From the NCBI RefSeq assembly GCF_016756315.1, contig NZ_AP024235.1:1860001-1924000 (forward strand): a DNA stretch of 64,000 nt. Reading direction: 5' to 3'. This stretch comes from Alteromonas sp. KC3 (lineage in GTDB: Bacteria > Pseudomonadota > Gammaproteobacteria > Enterobacterales > Alteromonadaceae). The position numbers and the translations under genes were made by a program. The notes under the pieces were generated by a model. That model had not been told where the DNA came from and did no database searches. It saw only the letters and a list, made by a program, of their open reading frames with translations. Below, in pieces: positions 45,495-54,331 of the stretch. Numbering within the stretch: position 1 is the stretch's first letter; the number at the start of each line of letters is the position of its first letter.

Positions 45495-47657
45495 ATGAAA
45501 ACATTTAAAAAACGTTACAGCTTGATCGGACTGACTGTACTGACAGCGCTATATGGTTGCGGTGGAGGAAGTGATGATGACTTTACGCCGCCCGAACAAG
45601 TTAATACAGCAGCCCCTGTTCACGGTGGAGATATTGCCCTTACCGTGCATGAGAAAGATGACTTGCAGTTTATCGAGCTTTTAGGAACGCCTACTGGGTC
45701 TCGTACAGGTCCGGGAGTAGCAACAGATGCCGATGGAAACTACATGACGGTGACTGATCTTTCTATTTCTGTATCAGGACCTCGAGCTGATGAAATTATG
45801 AATGCGGGTATTGAGCAAAATGGAAATAAACTCGGCATTCGCCCCTCTGCTGTAGCGCCTAATTTGGATACAGGGGAAACACATATTGCTGTAGTGACGT
45901 TTAATATTTCTGATGGAAAGAACAAAACGCCACGAATAGCAACAATTACGTTTGTGGGTGAAGACTTCGCTCCTGAGATTGCGAACGATTTAACGGCTAA
46001 TTTTACTAAAGATTCCGGGATAGGAGTTATTAATGGCTTAAGTGATGTTACTGACGCAGACAATGAGCCACTTACAATCAGTAATCTTGTTGCCGACTCA
46101 ATGAATGAATACGATTTACCTGTGACTATTAACGGTACTAATATAGAGGTTGATATATCTGCCGTAGAAGACAGCATTCCAGACGGACAAAAGGTTACGT
46201 TCAAATATACTTATACGGTTAGCGATCATAGGTTTGATCTGGAACGAGCGTTATATGTTAACGTACTTGGAGTACAAGATATCGCTGGTGCGCCACTGGT
46301 TCTTAACTATTTCTTAACGGAAGATATTTTGGAAACTGATGGAATGCTCGAAGTCGACCTCGCGAAGGAGATTGAAGAGCGAGAAGGTGATGCTATTGTT
46401 ATAAGCGATGTCAAGTTAGACGGTGTGGCCTACGAGAATTCATTTGAGGGGCGTGTTATTGATAACATTCTTTACTTTAACCCTAATGCTTTTCTTGACG
46501 AAATAAGTCCGAATGGATTCAAAGACTTCGTATTTACGATGAAAGTTTCTGACGATAAAGGAAATGTTTCTGATGGTGAGAGGGAATTGGCTATTCGTGT
46601 AAATGGCGTAGAGTCTAACCTACTTGCAAAGAATGGAATGGATGTAGGCTTTGAAAATGGTGGTGCAGGTTTTGAAGTGACATGGTGTGACCCTGGAGCA
46701 GCAATAACTACCTCAATTGTTGCAAATGGAGATGCATCGTTTCAAATGATGGGAGCTCCCTGTTATTACGCTGTAACAGCTGCATCGTTTCCAGATTTAG
46801 AGGTTGGTGCGAAGTATTATTTGAGTTACAACGCTTTCGTAGGAGCTGGTGAGGCATCGCCTTATATTGTTATAAACAACGACCCCAATGGTTCTCATAA
46901 TTTCTGGGGGGGAGTACGTCCTGAACATCCAGCAGATGGGTCGTGGCGACCTTTGTTAGTTGAATTCGACACTGAGTCTGGCTATTTGGCAACGCCAAAT
47001 GGTGATGGCGAAACGCCCATAGACATTGCTGACCAGCTTCGTCTATTTGTGATGAGCGCATGGTTAGGTAATGACGGCATGCCCGTGTTCGACGACTTTA
47101 ATTTTACTCGTTATGACAACATAGAGGGTGTCGATGTCCTATCAAATAGCCCTGGTAATTTCGAAGACAATGATTACGTGGTCAACACGAGCGGTGGAGG
47201 AGTTGTCGAAGTACGTGTTGACGAAAATAATCCTGATAACCATGTGCTTTACGTCGATACGACGGATGCAGCGCAAGGGGTAACTCTAAGCTTTCCTGTC
47301 TCTAAAGGTGCGTTAACATCGGGCGCTAAATATCGCATATCTTATGATGTGCAATATCTTAATTACGCTGAAAACCAGGCTTCAGGTGCGGATTCCAATA
47401 TCAATGATGCTGGCGCTTATACCTTTGAGTTTGTCTTTGAAAATTCGGACAATGAGCTAGAGTTCTCAAAATTCAGTACGGTATGGAACGGTCCGGAATA
47501 TGGTACTGTACACAGCATTGCTGATGAGTCATCTCATTTTGAGGGCTTTGGCACTGTGACCGATTGGGATAGTGAAAACGTCATGATGCACGTCATGATA
47601 AATGGCGATAATGCACAATACATTATTGATAACTTGACGGTTGTTCGCATTCCTTAA
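45495..47657 (+). CDS. Large surface lipoprotein, candidate glycan-binding partner of TonB receptor 2
   Basis: A 720-residue lipoprotein with signal MKTFKKRYSLIGLTVLTALYGC, followed by GGGSDDD. Residues about 30-370 look like three tandem cadherin/Ig-type beta domains (VTDADNEPLTISNL is typical). The C-terminal half has two carbohydrate-binding-like sandwiches (about 380-540 and 555-720) with NGDASFQMMGAPCYYAV, GAKYYLSYNAF and SGAKYRISYDVQY, as in CBM4/9. It lies directly after the receptor, so a role comparable to the surface glycan-binding proteins of Bacteroidetes is inferred. No catalytic motif was seen. The first in-frame ATG is at 45447. Confidence 0.65.
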   Translation: MKTFKKRYSLIGLTVLTALYGCGGGSDDDFTPPEQVNTAAPVHGGDIALTVHEKDDLQFIELLGTPTGSRTGPGVATDADGNYMTVTDLSISVSGPRADEIMNAGIEQNGNKLGIRPSAVAPNLDTGETHIAVVTFNISDGKNKTPRIATITFVGEDFAPEIANDLTANFTKDSGIGVINGLSDVTDADNEPLTISNLVADSMNEYDLPVTINGTNIEVDISAVEDSIPDGQKVTFKYTYTVSDHRFDLERALYVNVLGVQDIAGAPLVLNYFLTEDILETDGMLEVDLAKEIEEREGDAIVISDVKLDGVAYENSFEGRVIDNILYFNPNAFLDEISPNGFKDFVFTMKVSDDKGNVSDGERELAIRVNGVESNLLAKNGMDVGFENGGAGFEVTWCDPGAAITTSIVANGDASFQMMGAPCYYAVTAASFPDLEVGAKYYLSYNAFVGAGEASPYIVINNDPNGSHNFWGGVRPEHPADGSWRPLLVEFDTESGYLATPNGDGETPIDIADQLRLFVMSAWLGNDGMPVFDDFNFTRYDNIEGVDVLSNSPGNFEDNDYVVNTSGGGVVEVRVDENNPDNHVLYVDTTDAAQGVTLSFPVSKGALTSGAKYRISYDVQYLNYAENQASGADSNINDAGAYTFEFVFENSDNELEFSKFSTVWNGPEYGTVHSIADESSHFEGFGTVTDWDSENVMMHVMINGDNAQYIIDNLTVVRIP

Positions 47658-47679
47658 CGTTTCGATTACTCGTTCTTTA

Positions 47680-47710
47680 AAACTCCAGCAATTAGCTGGA
47701 GTTTTTTTTA
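47680..47710 (+). terminator. Terminator after the large lipoprotein gene
   Basis: Stem AAACTCCAGC/GCTGGAGTTT with an AATTA loop and a T-run. Confidence 0.92.
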
Positions 47711-47731
47711 GGAGCTTTAATCACGCAAAAT

Positions 47732-48224
47732 TTGGCACTTTATTATGAAATACAGCTATTTTTTTTATTGTTAGCTTTTTGGTCTATTTTCAGCGCTGCG
47801 GGCCAGGATTCGAACAAAAAGCCCAATATTCTATTTATTCTCGCAGATGACGCAGGGTATGCTGATTTTGGTTTTCAAGGCAGCACCCAAATGAAAACCC
47901 CTAACTTAGATAAATTAGCAGCTCAAGGAATGAAGTTTACTCAGGCATATACAACGGCGGCTGTATGTGGCCCATCGCGAGCCGGCTTATACACGGGAAA
48001 ATACCAGCAGCGTTCAAGTTATGAAGAAAATTATATTCCAAGCTGTATGAGTCATTAATCGGCAGCAAGGCCCGTTTTTTCTTATGCTCTAATTAACCGC
48101 GGTTCACACTCCCATGGAAGCAGAGCCTGAAGACTTAGCAAAATTTCAACAATTACCGCCACGTCGACAAACATTAGCAGCGATGACGTTGGCGATGGAT
48201 AGAGAAATTGGAAAAGTGTTAGAT
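47732..48224 (+). pseudogene. Decayed S1-type sulfatase gene
   Basis: Fragment 1 (47732-48058) encodes a sulfatase N-terminus: hydrophobic leader, [20 protein letters not shown], and the formylglycine motif [14 protein letters not shown], then a premature stop. Fragment 2, in another frame from 48063, reads QQGPFFLML, then a TAA at 48090, then [18 protein letters not shown] and [13 protein letters not shown], which belongs about 100 residues further into a sulfatase. The intervening part and the C-terminal half are missing. Thus there is a deletion, a frame change and an in-frame stop: the gene cannot make a working enzyme. The only in-frame start is TTG. Confidence 0.85.
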
Positions 48225-48277
48225 ATAGTTTGGGTGCAGTGGTTTGAAAAAGCCAGTGAATTAGCAATATTGAATAG

Positions 48278-48310
48278 ATTCCCGCGAGCAATTGTCGCGG
48301 GAATTTTTTA
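48278..48310 (+). terminator. Terminator after the sulfatase remnant
   Basis: A 10-bp stem ATTCCCGCGA/TCGCGGGAAT with a 7-base loop and a T-run on the plus strand. It overlaps the stop codon of the convergent halogenase gene. Confidence 0.88.
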
Positions 48311-49783
48311 GTATTGATATAAGCAAAAACGGCGAATGTATTCTTCGTGGGAAGGCAATTTGTTCACTTGTTCCATAATGGTCGATTCAGTAGCCTTGAG
48401 AAACTGAGCTAAATCTTGCTCGCTCATTTCATCTGCAAGAGGGTGGTGTTGTAGGGGAATAAGTCCCTGTCCGATCATTACTTGTAGCCACGAGTCGGAA
48501 AATATTTCCTCTTTTCGCTGTACAAATCGCCCTGTCTCTGAAAACAACTTCATCCTGTGTGAAAGCGACTCAGGCAGAGTGAGGTTTTTACAGTAACGCC
48601 AGAAATCCGAGTCATCACGCTCGGTTTGACAGTAATGTAGAACGATAAAATCACGAATGTCGCGATAATCGTTCAGCATGTAGTCATTGTATAAATCAAC
48701 CTCCAATGGGTTGACCCCATTAGCTGGAAAATACTTAATCAGTTGCATCAATCCCTGCTGAATGAGGTGAATAGCGGTAGACTCTAGAGGCTCGATGAAT
48801 CCCCCAGCTAGGCCTAGCGCTATACAATTTTTAGTCCAAAGTTTTTCCCGATGTCCAGTTACAAACTTTATTACACGGGGCTCTGTTAATATTTCGCCCT
48901 CAACATCATTAATCAATCGTTTGAGTGCTTCATCGTCTGATAAGTAATCATCACAATACACAATTCCATTACCCATTCTTTGCTGTAAGGGAATTCGCCA
49001 TTGCCACCCTGCTTCATGTGCTATTGCGCGAGTGTAGGGGGCAGGAGGCGAAGTAAGGCTAGTTTGGAGTGGTATTGCTCTATTCATCGGGAGGTAATGA
49101 GACCAATCAACATAAGGCGTATCCAGTGCGCCTTTAATTAGTAATCCTGCAAAGCCAGAGCAATCAATGAACAAATCACCACTAATAAGCTCTCCTGTCT
49201 CTAATACCAGATGTGTTAAATATCCATTTTCTTCGCTTTTTGCAACACTTGAGACTTTACCTTCAATGCGTCTAACACCTAGCTTTTGTGCCTCTATTCG
49301 TAGTTTTTGAGCAAAAAGGCCTGCATCAAGATGGTAGGCAAAATTGGGCCCCCCTTGTACATGAGCAAACTTGCCTTGTTTAGCTGCTACGCCTTCTAAA
49401 TTATAAGCGCCGAAAGGTTGACTAATTCCCAATGAAAGCCCACGCTTCCAATACTCGTGAAAGCCAGCCGCCCACATACCAGCGCCGGTAGTGCCGAATC
49501 CGTGAAAATAGTGTTCACCCTTTGCTTTCCAATTCTCAAACTGTATGCCGAGTTTAAATGTCCCCGCTGTTGCCTTGGCAAACTCGGTAGACCGTATATG
49601 CATAATATCATTGAAGAAGTGAAGGCTGGGGATAGTTGCTTCACCTACACCAATGGTACCTATGTCTTCTGATTCCACTAGGGTAATTTCGATACTACGG
49701 AATGTTTTAGAAAGGAGGGCAGCGGCCATCCAACCTGCGGTTCCTCCGCCTAATATCGTTACCTTCATCACACTTGTGTTCAT
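48308..49783 (-). CDS. Tryptophan-halogenase-like flavoprotein 2
   Basis: A 491-residue FAD-dependent halogenase-family protein. It has the FAD site [19 protein letters not shown], the catalytic-Lys region [12 protein letters not shown], the full halogenase motif [13 protein letters not shown] (WxWxIP) and [15 protein letters not shown]. The motifs are closer to true halogenases than those of copy 1. It faces a small exported protein gene across a promoter region with the locus palindrome. I chose the Met at 49783, which has GAAGAG upstream; Mets at 49795, 49768 and 49846 are possible. Confidence 0.87.
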   Translation of the reverse strand: MNTSVMKVTILGGGTAGWMAAALLSKTFRSIEITLVESEDIGTIGVGEATIPSLHFFNDIMHIRSTEFAKATAGTFKLGIQFENWKAKGEHYFHGFGTTGAGMWAAGFHEYWKRGLSLGISQPFGAYNLEGVAAKQGKFAHVQGGPNFAYHLDAGLFAQKLRIEAQKLGVRRIEGKVSSVAKSEENGYLTHLVLETGELISGDLFIDCSGFAGLLIKGALDTPYVDWSHYLPMNRAIPLQTSLTSPPAPYTRAIAHEAGWQWRIPLQQRMGNGIVYCDDYLSDDEALKRLINDVEGEILTEPRVIKFVTGHREKLWTKNCIALGLAGGFIEPLESTAIHLIQQGLMQLIKYFPANGVNPLEVDLYNDYMLNDYRDIRDFIVLHYCQTERDDSDFWRYCKNLTLPESLSHRMKLFSETGRFVQRKEEIFSDSWLQVMIGQGLIPLQHHPLADEMSEQDLAQFLKATESTIMEQVNKLPSHEEYIRRFCLYQY

Positions 49784-49835
49784 AGAACTCTTCATATTTT
49801 TAATAATAGATTTCGTGTTAACATAATATCTGTAT

Positions 49836-49847
49836 ATTGTTAACAAA
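49836..49847. promoter_or_regulatory. Locus palindrome, site 7 (halogenase 2 / small exported protein)
   Basis: ATTGTTAACAAA has a perfect TTGTTAACAA core, and a second TGTTAACA core lies at 49816-49823. The pair lies between divergent genes. Confidence 0.65.
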
Positions 49848-49915
49848 ATTAGTTTGAGATATTCTAATAATCCGCGAAAAGTTTCAAGTAATAAATTAGA
49901 TAAGGAAGCAGTAAA

Positions 49916-50566
49916 ATGTTGACACGTTGGTGTTCTTTAGTAGTTGTCCTGTTGGTTTCCAATAGTGCATTTGGAAAGCAAAATGAAACGGACCCTAACA
50001 TCCATTACTTTCATGAAGGTCTAGTGAGATCGCCTTGGGAATTAAGTTTAAACTATGGGAAAAACAGCATTGATGAGAACGGTTACGCGTCTACAGTTAG
50101 AAATAGCTTAGTGTTAAGGGCCGTGGAGGGAAAAAATGGAAATGATGCGATTCAGTTAAAATGGAAACCGAAAGATATTAAAACCGAATGGGGTGGAATA
50201 GATAAGAATATTCTCACTGCTACCCTTACCAATACTGGTGGATTTATTGATTTATCATCGGTAAAAGAGAATGCTGCAATCGCGTTAGACATTATGGTAT
50301 TGAGCCCGCCTAAAGAGCTGGTGGATTGGACGATAGAAAGTGAATGGAACTGGAAGCAGAGAGCGTCATTTCCTTTAAAGAATGTTTTAAAAAAGCTTCC
50401 TAAAAAAGAATGGGTTACTGTACCAATTCCACTCAAATGTTTTAATGGTGGAAGTGTCAACTTTAGTAAAATCACCTCAATAATGCAGCTGTCGACAGAG
50501 GGAAAAATGGAAATTGTTCTTGGTGATATTAGATTGTCTGCCCTTCCTGAAGGGATAGGGTGTTAA
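49916..50566 (+). CDS. Small exported beta-sandwich protein resembling the C-terminal domain of ExoP-type GH3 enzymes
   Basis: A 216-residue exported protein: signal MLTRWCSLVVVLLVSNSAFG, then one domain. The text HEGLVRSPWELSLNYG, the central LKWKPKDIKTEWGGIDK and the ending WVTVPIPLKCFNGG...MEIVLGDIRLS recall the galactose-binding-like domain that closes GH3 exo-glucanases such as ExoP. Here it stands alone, with no GH3 catalytic part. A carbohydrate-binding role is inferred. AAGGAAGCAG precedes the ATG. It converges on the GH16 gene. Confidence 0.6.
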   Translation: MLTRWCSLVVVLLVSNSAFGKQNETDPNIHYFHEGLVRSPWELSLNYGKNSIDENGYASTVRNSLVLRAVEGKNGNDAIQLKWKPKDIKTEWGGIDKNILTATLTNTGGFIDLSSVKENAAIALDIMVLSPPKELVDWTIESEWNWKQRASFPLKNVLKKLPKKEWVTVPIPLKCFNGGSVNFSKITSIMQLSTEGKMEIVLGDIRLSALPEGIGC

Positions 50567-50653
50567 TTGCATAGCGAGACTGAGCTAGCACAGGTGACCC
50601 TTCCTATTTGGATAACGGTGCCAGATTCAATTTTAGATTACCGCTCATTTAGA

Positions 50654-51529
50654 TTATTCAGCGGGAACAGGCTTGTAAAAACGCACCCAATCGACAAGAT
50701 AGTTACCGCGAGTTTTGTCGTCCAGTTCCTTGTTCGTCGGTGTTAATCCTTGTGACGTTCGCCAGTCCTGGTCCTCCAAATTAAAGATGGCTTGCATAGG
50801 TTTATTCAGTCCTTTGCCGTCTGTATAGTTGTGCGGATCGATAACATCTTTACCAGACGAGACCTTTACTTTTTTGCCATTAACGAAATACTCTAGGTGC
50901 CAAGGATCGCGCCAATACACTCCAACTCTGACAAACTCATCTCTAAACGTAGTGCCGTTGTAATACCATGTGTCTTCGGACTTTGGCTGGTAATCTGCAA
51001 ACGGCTCTCTTATGAAAACGTGATGGCTTAAGTGAAGTCGTTCTGCAAACCACTTATTGTCCGGCTGATCTCCACCATATGCTTCAAGAATATCAATTTC
51101 TTGGGTGGAGTCCTTACTCAAAAGCCAAAAGTCTGACGCTAATACTTGATTCATTATCTTAGCTTTTACTTCAACATAGAGTGGGTAAGTTAGCGAATCA
51201 TGAGATGTGATACTTCCCATCATTATTTTCTGCGATAAACGTTTTCGACTGGCAGAAAGTTGCAATTTACCGTCCTTTACAAAAGACTGGTGTGGATGCC
51301 ATTCTGTACGACTAGGTCCTTTCCAGCTATTGATAAATCCTTCATACCAGCGCTCAGCGAAGCTATGTCCTTTGTTTTCAGCGGGTGCGTCATAGTTAAA
51401 GTCATCTGATAACGGATGAAGTTGCCATTTCATTCCTTCACCTGCATCCACTGGTACTGGGTAAGCATCCCAATCCTTAGCTGAGACGGAATGTACGAAA
51501 AAAAAGGGTAACAAGTAGGCTACTCGCAT
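50654..51529 (-). CDS. GH16 beta-agarase or beta-porphyranase
   Basis: A 291-residue secreted endo-hydrolase with signal MRVAYLLPFFFVHSVSA and one GH16 jelly-roll domain. The catalytic motif is EIDILEAYGG with nucleophile Glu144, Asp146 and acid/base Glu149. The aromatic platform KGPSRTEWHPHQSFVKDGKL is that of the agarase/porphyranase clade. Whether it cuts agarose or sulfated porphyran cannot be settled by eye. It begins 25 bases after the sulfatase stop and so is co-transcribed with it, which favours a sulfated substrate somewhat. It lacks a CBM. Confidence 0.9.
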   Translation of the reverse strand: MRVAYLLPFFFVHSVSAKDWDAYPVPVDAGEGMKWQLHPLSDDFNYDAPAENKGHSFAERWYEGFINSWKGPSRTEWHPHQSFVKDGKLQLSASRKRLSQKIMMGSITSHDSLTYPLYVEVKAKIMNQVLASDFWLLSKDSTQEIDILEAYGGDQPDNKWFAERLHLSHHVFIREPFADYQPKSEDTWYYNGTTFRDEFVRVGVYWRDPWHLEYFVNGKKVKVSSGKDVIDPHNYTDGKGLNKPMQAIFNLEDQDWRTSQGLTPTNKELDDKTRGNYLVDWVRFYKPVPAE

Positions 51530-51554
51530 GTCTTAGTACCTTTAAGTTAGAGGT

Positions 51555-53267
51555 TTAATACGGGTCATTAGGCTTAATTTTGATAATGTGCCTGTAATCT
51601 ATAATCTTGTTTCTGCTCTTCCATTCTTCAGCCATTGTTGTTAAGCGCTTCACTAATTCAGGGTGCATGTCCGCAACATTGTTCACCTCCCCAGGGTCGT
51701 TCTCAATATCATATAGCTCAATAGCTACACCTGGTTTTGCGAGCGTTTGTAAATACCAACCGGGCTCAATAAGAAGCTTCCACTTACCTTTATACAGTAC
51801 ACTTTGCTGTCCCTTATCATTGTTATATAACTCAATAGGAGGGGGTAATTGCTTACCTTTAAGTAGAGGGACGATACTTCGTCCATCGGGCGGGCGAGGA
51901 GTATTGCCGCGAAATATTTGAGGAAACTCCGCCCCGCTAAGCTCAATAAAGGTAGAGAATAGATCGCCTACCCATACTGTGTCGTGAGACAATGAGCCTG
52001 GCTGTATTGTGTTGGTCCAATGTAATATGGCGTGAGTTCTCGCCCCACCTTCCCAAAGCAGCGCTTTTACTCCAGCATAGGGCTGATTCATAAGGTCGCC
52101 TATGTGAGAAGCTGCGCCGTTGTCTGAAAGGTAAACAATTAACGTTTTATCCAACTGACCCGCTTCCTCTAGTTGGGAAACAAGTCGCCCCACGTTGTCA
52201 TCTAATTTTTCCATCATAGCTGCGTGGAAAGACGCTTTTTCAACATACTGTTTATATTTCTCTGCTGGCATATTATTGTAAAATGCATTTGTATCTCTCG
52301 CTTCTGCGTCTTTGGGAAACAATCCAAGAGAAACAAGTCGCTTGTGTCGGCCTTTAGCGATACTGGTCAGATCCGAGTATTTTTTCTTGTACTTATCGAC
52401 AAGTTCTTTTGGTGCTTGAAGCGGTTTATGTGGTGCTCGGTAAGCAACGTACATGAAAAACGGTTTATCTTTTATTGTTGTTTGCTTTAGCATCGAGATA
52501 GCCTCATCCGTAATGCCATCGGTTGCATAAAATGCTATACCTTTCTTGCCATCACAGGCTGAGTAATGCTTCCTGCCATAGTCGGTGTCGCTATAGCATC
52601 GCATATCATATTGCTGTTTGTATTTGAGCTCGGCTGGTTCGTTGTTGTGGTAATAGGGATGTGGAAGGCCAGGCTGATAAAATAGATTTCCTTGTGCACC
52701 GTGAAATACAAAGCTTTTTTCAAACCCTCGTTGTGGCGGCAGTGCCAAATAGTCTAATTCCATTTCTTGAGCGGTTAGTGCCATTTGTGGAGGGTGGACA
52801 GCTTTCCACTTAGGTACCATTTCTTCTTGGTGCTGTTTAATGTAGCTTCCACCTAAATGCCATTTACCTACCATCATTGTTTGATAGTCGGAATCAAGAA
52901 GTAGCTCTGATATTAAAGGTTGTTCATACTTTAAGCGTGCGCGGTGTGCTGGAAAAGGTAACTCCCGTTCCCAGTCCCCGACAACGCCACCGCCGAAACC
53001 CACGTGAGCTGCTTCTACACCCGTTAGGAGTGATGCCCTAGTTGGACTGCATCTTGCGTTACTGTAAAACCGCGAAAGCTTTAGGCCGTTAGCTGCTAGT
53101 GCATCTAAATTTGGGGTTTCTATTTCGCCGCCAAAGCTTCCTAAATCACTATAGCCAGCATCATCAGAAACAATGAGTAGAATATTTGGTTGTATTTCTT
53201 GGGCTAAACAAAAGGATGAAACACTTAGGCAGAATGCAAAATGTATCCAAATAAACAGTTTTTTCAT
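51555..53267 (-). CDS. S1-family sulfatase, exported
   Basis: A 570-residue arylsulfatase-like enzyme with signal peptide (MKKLFIWIHFAFCLSVSSFCLAQ). Metal ligands are in ILLIVSDDAGYSD. The Cys-type formylglycine site is ARCSPTRASLLTG with Cys73, and HLGG plus LSDNGAASH supply other active-site residues. The Cys needs conversion by a formylglycine-generating enzyme, which is not in the window. In an agar/porphyran locus the likely substrate is a galactose sulfate, such as L-galactose-6-sulfate. First gene of a two-gene operon with GH16; AAGG precedes the ATG. Confidence 0.9.
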   Translation of the reverse strand: MKKLFIWIHFAFCLSVSSFCLAQEIQPNILLIVSDDAGYSDLGSFGGEIETPNLDALAANGLKLSRFYSNARCSPTRASLLTGVEAAHVGFGGGVVGDWERELPFPAHRARLKYEQPLISELLLDSDYQTMMVGKWHLGGSYIKQHQEEMVPKWKAVHPPQMALTAQEMELDYLALPPQRGFEKSFVFHGAQGNLFYQPGLPHPYYHNNEPAELKYKQQYDMRCYSDTDYGRKHYSACDGKKGIAFYATDGITDEAISMLKQTTIKDKPFFMYVAYRAPHKPLQAPKELVDKYKKKYSDLTSIAKGRHKRLVSLGLFPKDAEARDTNAFYNNMPAEKYKQYVEKASFHAAMMEKLDDNVGRLVSQLEEAGQLDKTLIVYLSDNGAASHIGDLMNQPYAGVKALLWEGGARTHAILHWTNTIQPGSLSHDTVWVGDLFSTFIELSGAEFPQIFRGNTPRPPDGRSIVPLLKGKQLPPPIELYNNDKGQQSVLYKGKWKLLIEPGWYLQTLAKPGVAIELYDIENDPGEVNNVADMHPELVKRLTTMAEEWKSRNKIIDYRHIIKIKPNDPY

Positions 53268-53359
53268 AGAAGTACCTTCAATTTAAAAACTCATAAGGCC
53301 CGCGGAAACAAGAAAACGCAGTTAAGCAGGTGCCAAAACGGCATTATTGTTTTACGTTA

Positions 53360-53371
53360 ATTGTTAACAAA
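53360..53371. promoter_or_regulatory. Locus palindrome, site 8 (sulfatase-GH16 operon)
   Basis: ATTGTTAACAAA with perfect core TTGTTAACAA, 93 bases upstream of the sulfatase start. Confidence 0.65.
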
Positions 53372-53496
53372 ATGTCAAGTGTTACAAAAAAGGATAAGGA
53401 AAAGAAAGACTGATATATATAGAGACATGAGTTGGGCGAACTAAAGTGCCTAAAACGACACTTTAGATTCATGACTTTAAAGGAGTAAGCGTAGCG

Positions 53497-54099
53497 TTAT
53501 TTGATATTTTTCCGAATTGCCGCGACAGCTTGTTTTACGTCTCCATTCTTAAACGCATCAACGATATCTCTATGCTCTTCAACGAGCTTATCTGAGGTTT
53601 TGATACGCTGATAGTTCATGCGCATACGGATAACGATGGGGTACCATAAATTAAGTAGGTCTTCTCCACCAGCAAGCTCTACAAAGTACTGGTGAAAAGC
53701 TATGTCAGCCTTAGTGAGCTCAGTATATTCTTGTTTCTCAAAATGTTCTTGCATAATGGCAATAAGCTTATCCATTTCTGCAAGTTGCTCTTTGGATATA
53801 AGGCCAATAATTTCTTTGGCAGCAAACTCCTCAATCTTTTTTCGCATATCAATACTGAGTTTTTGAAGGGCCGCTGGCAGTGGGTTGTTTACCGACGCAC
53901 CAACGTTATTTTTACTAATTAAAAGGCCTTCTTTTGTCAGTTTGAGTATCACATCTCGAATGGGACCTCTTGAAACACCGAAGCGCTCTGCAAGCTGTAT
54001 CTCGTTTAACTTTGTGTTTGGCGCAAGCTCACCGGATATAATGTCTGAGCGTAAAACATCTGCTATCTGATCACGCACTGAGAGTATTTTAGGCTTCAT
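53497..54099 (-). CDS. GntR-family (FadR/FCD) regulator
   Basis: A 200-residue regulator with an N-terminal GntR winged helix (VRDQIADVLRSDIISGELAPN, KLNEIQLAERFGVSRGPIRD, about residues 7-50) and an all-helical FCD effector domain with the metal-binding pattern DIAFHQYFVELA and a final EEHRDIVDAF. FCD regulators often sense sugar acids; DgoR and UxuR are examples. It ends somewhat early for the family. A half-palindrome of the locus motif precedes it, so autoregulation is possible, and its typical inverted-repeat operator makes it the best candidate for that motif. Met at 54099 chosen (GAAGAG upstream). Confidence 0.87.
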   Translation of the reverse strand: MKPKILSVRDQIADVLRSDIISGELAPNTKLNEIQLAERFGVSRGPIRDVILKLTKEGLLISKNNVGASVNNPLPAALQKLSIDMRKKIEEFAAKEIIGLISKEQLAEMDKLIAIMQEHFEKQEYTELTKADIAFHQYFVELAGGEDLLNLWYPIVIRMRMNYQRIKTSDKLVEEHRDIVDAFKNGDVKQAVAAIRKNIK

Positions 54100-54136
54100 A
54101 AGACTCTTCATTATTTTAGAATTTAATCATCGATAA

Positions 54137-54148
54137 ATTGTTAACTTT
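54137..54148. promoter_or_regulatory. Locus motif half-site, site 9 (gntR)
   Basis: ATTGTTAACTTT keeps nine bases of the motif and lies 38 bases upstream of the GntR start; the right half is degenerate. Confidence 0.4.
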
Positions 54149-54257
54149 ATTTTGTGAAATGTCCAGATTTTTAAAAGCACAGCCAGCAAACCTGCCCTAA
54201 ATATTAAGCGTCGAATAAAATTTTGGCTAAGCGTACTACAAAAAAGTTACAAATCTC

Positions 54258-54269
54258 ATTGTTAACAGT
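54258..54269. promoter_or_regulatory. Locus palindrome, site 10 (GH50 B, distal)
   Basis: ATTGTTAACAGT, one mismatch, 63 bases before the GH50 B start. Confidence 0.6.
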
Positions 54270-54305
54270 TTAATGTTGTCTTTGATGTGGTTATACTAGA
54301 TGGTG

Positions 54306-54317
54306 ATTGTTAATAAA
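54306..54317. promoter_or_regulatory. Locus palindrome, site 11 (GH50 B, proximal)
   Basis: ATTGTTAATAAA, two mismatches, 48 bases after site 10. This repeats the 47-base spacing seen at TonB receptor 1. Confidence 0.45.
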
Positions 54318-54331
54318 TTGTGAGAAAAGAA

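Noticed and set aside
47732..48311. Sulfatase fragments as two working small proteins or a programmed frameshift
   Set aside because: Besides the frame change there is an extra in-frame stop and loss of about 100 internal residues and the C-terminal half, which recoding cannot restore.
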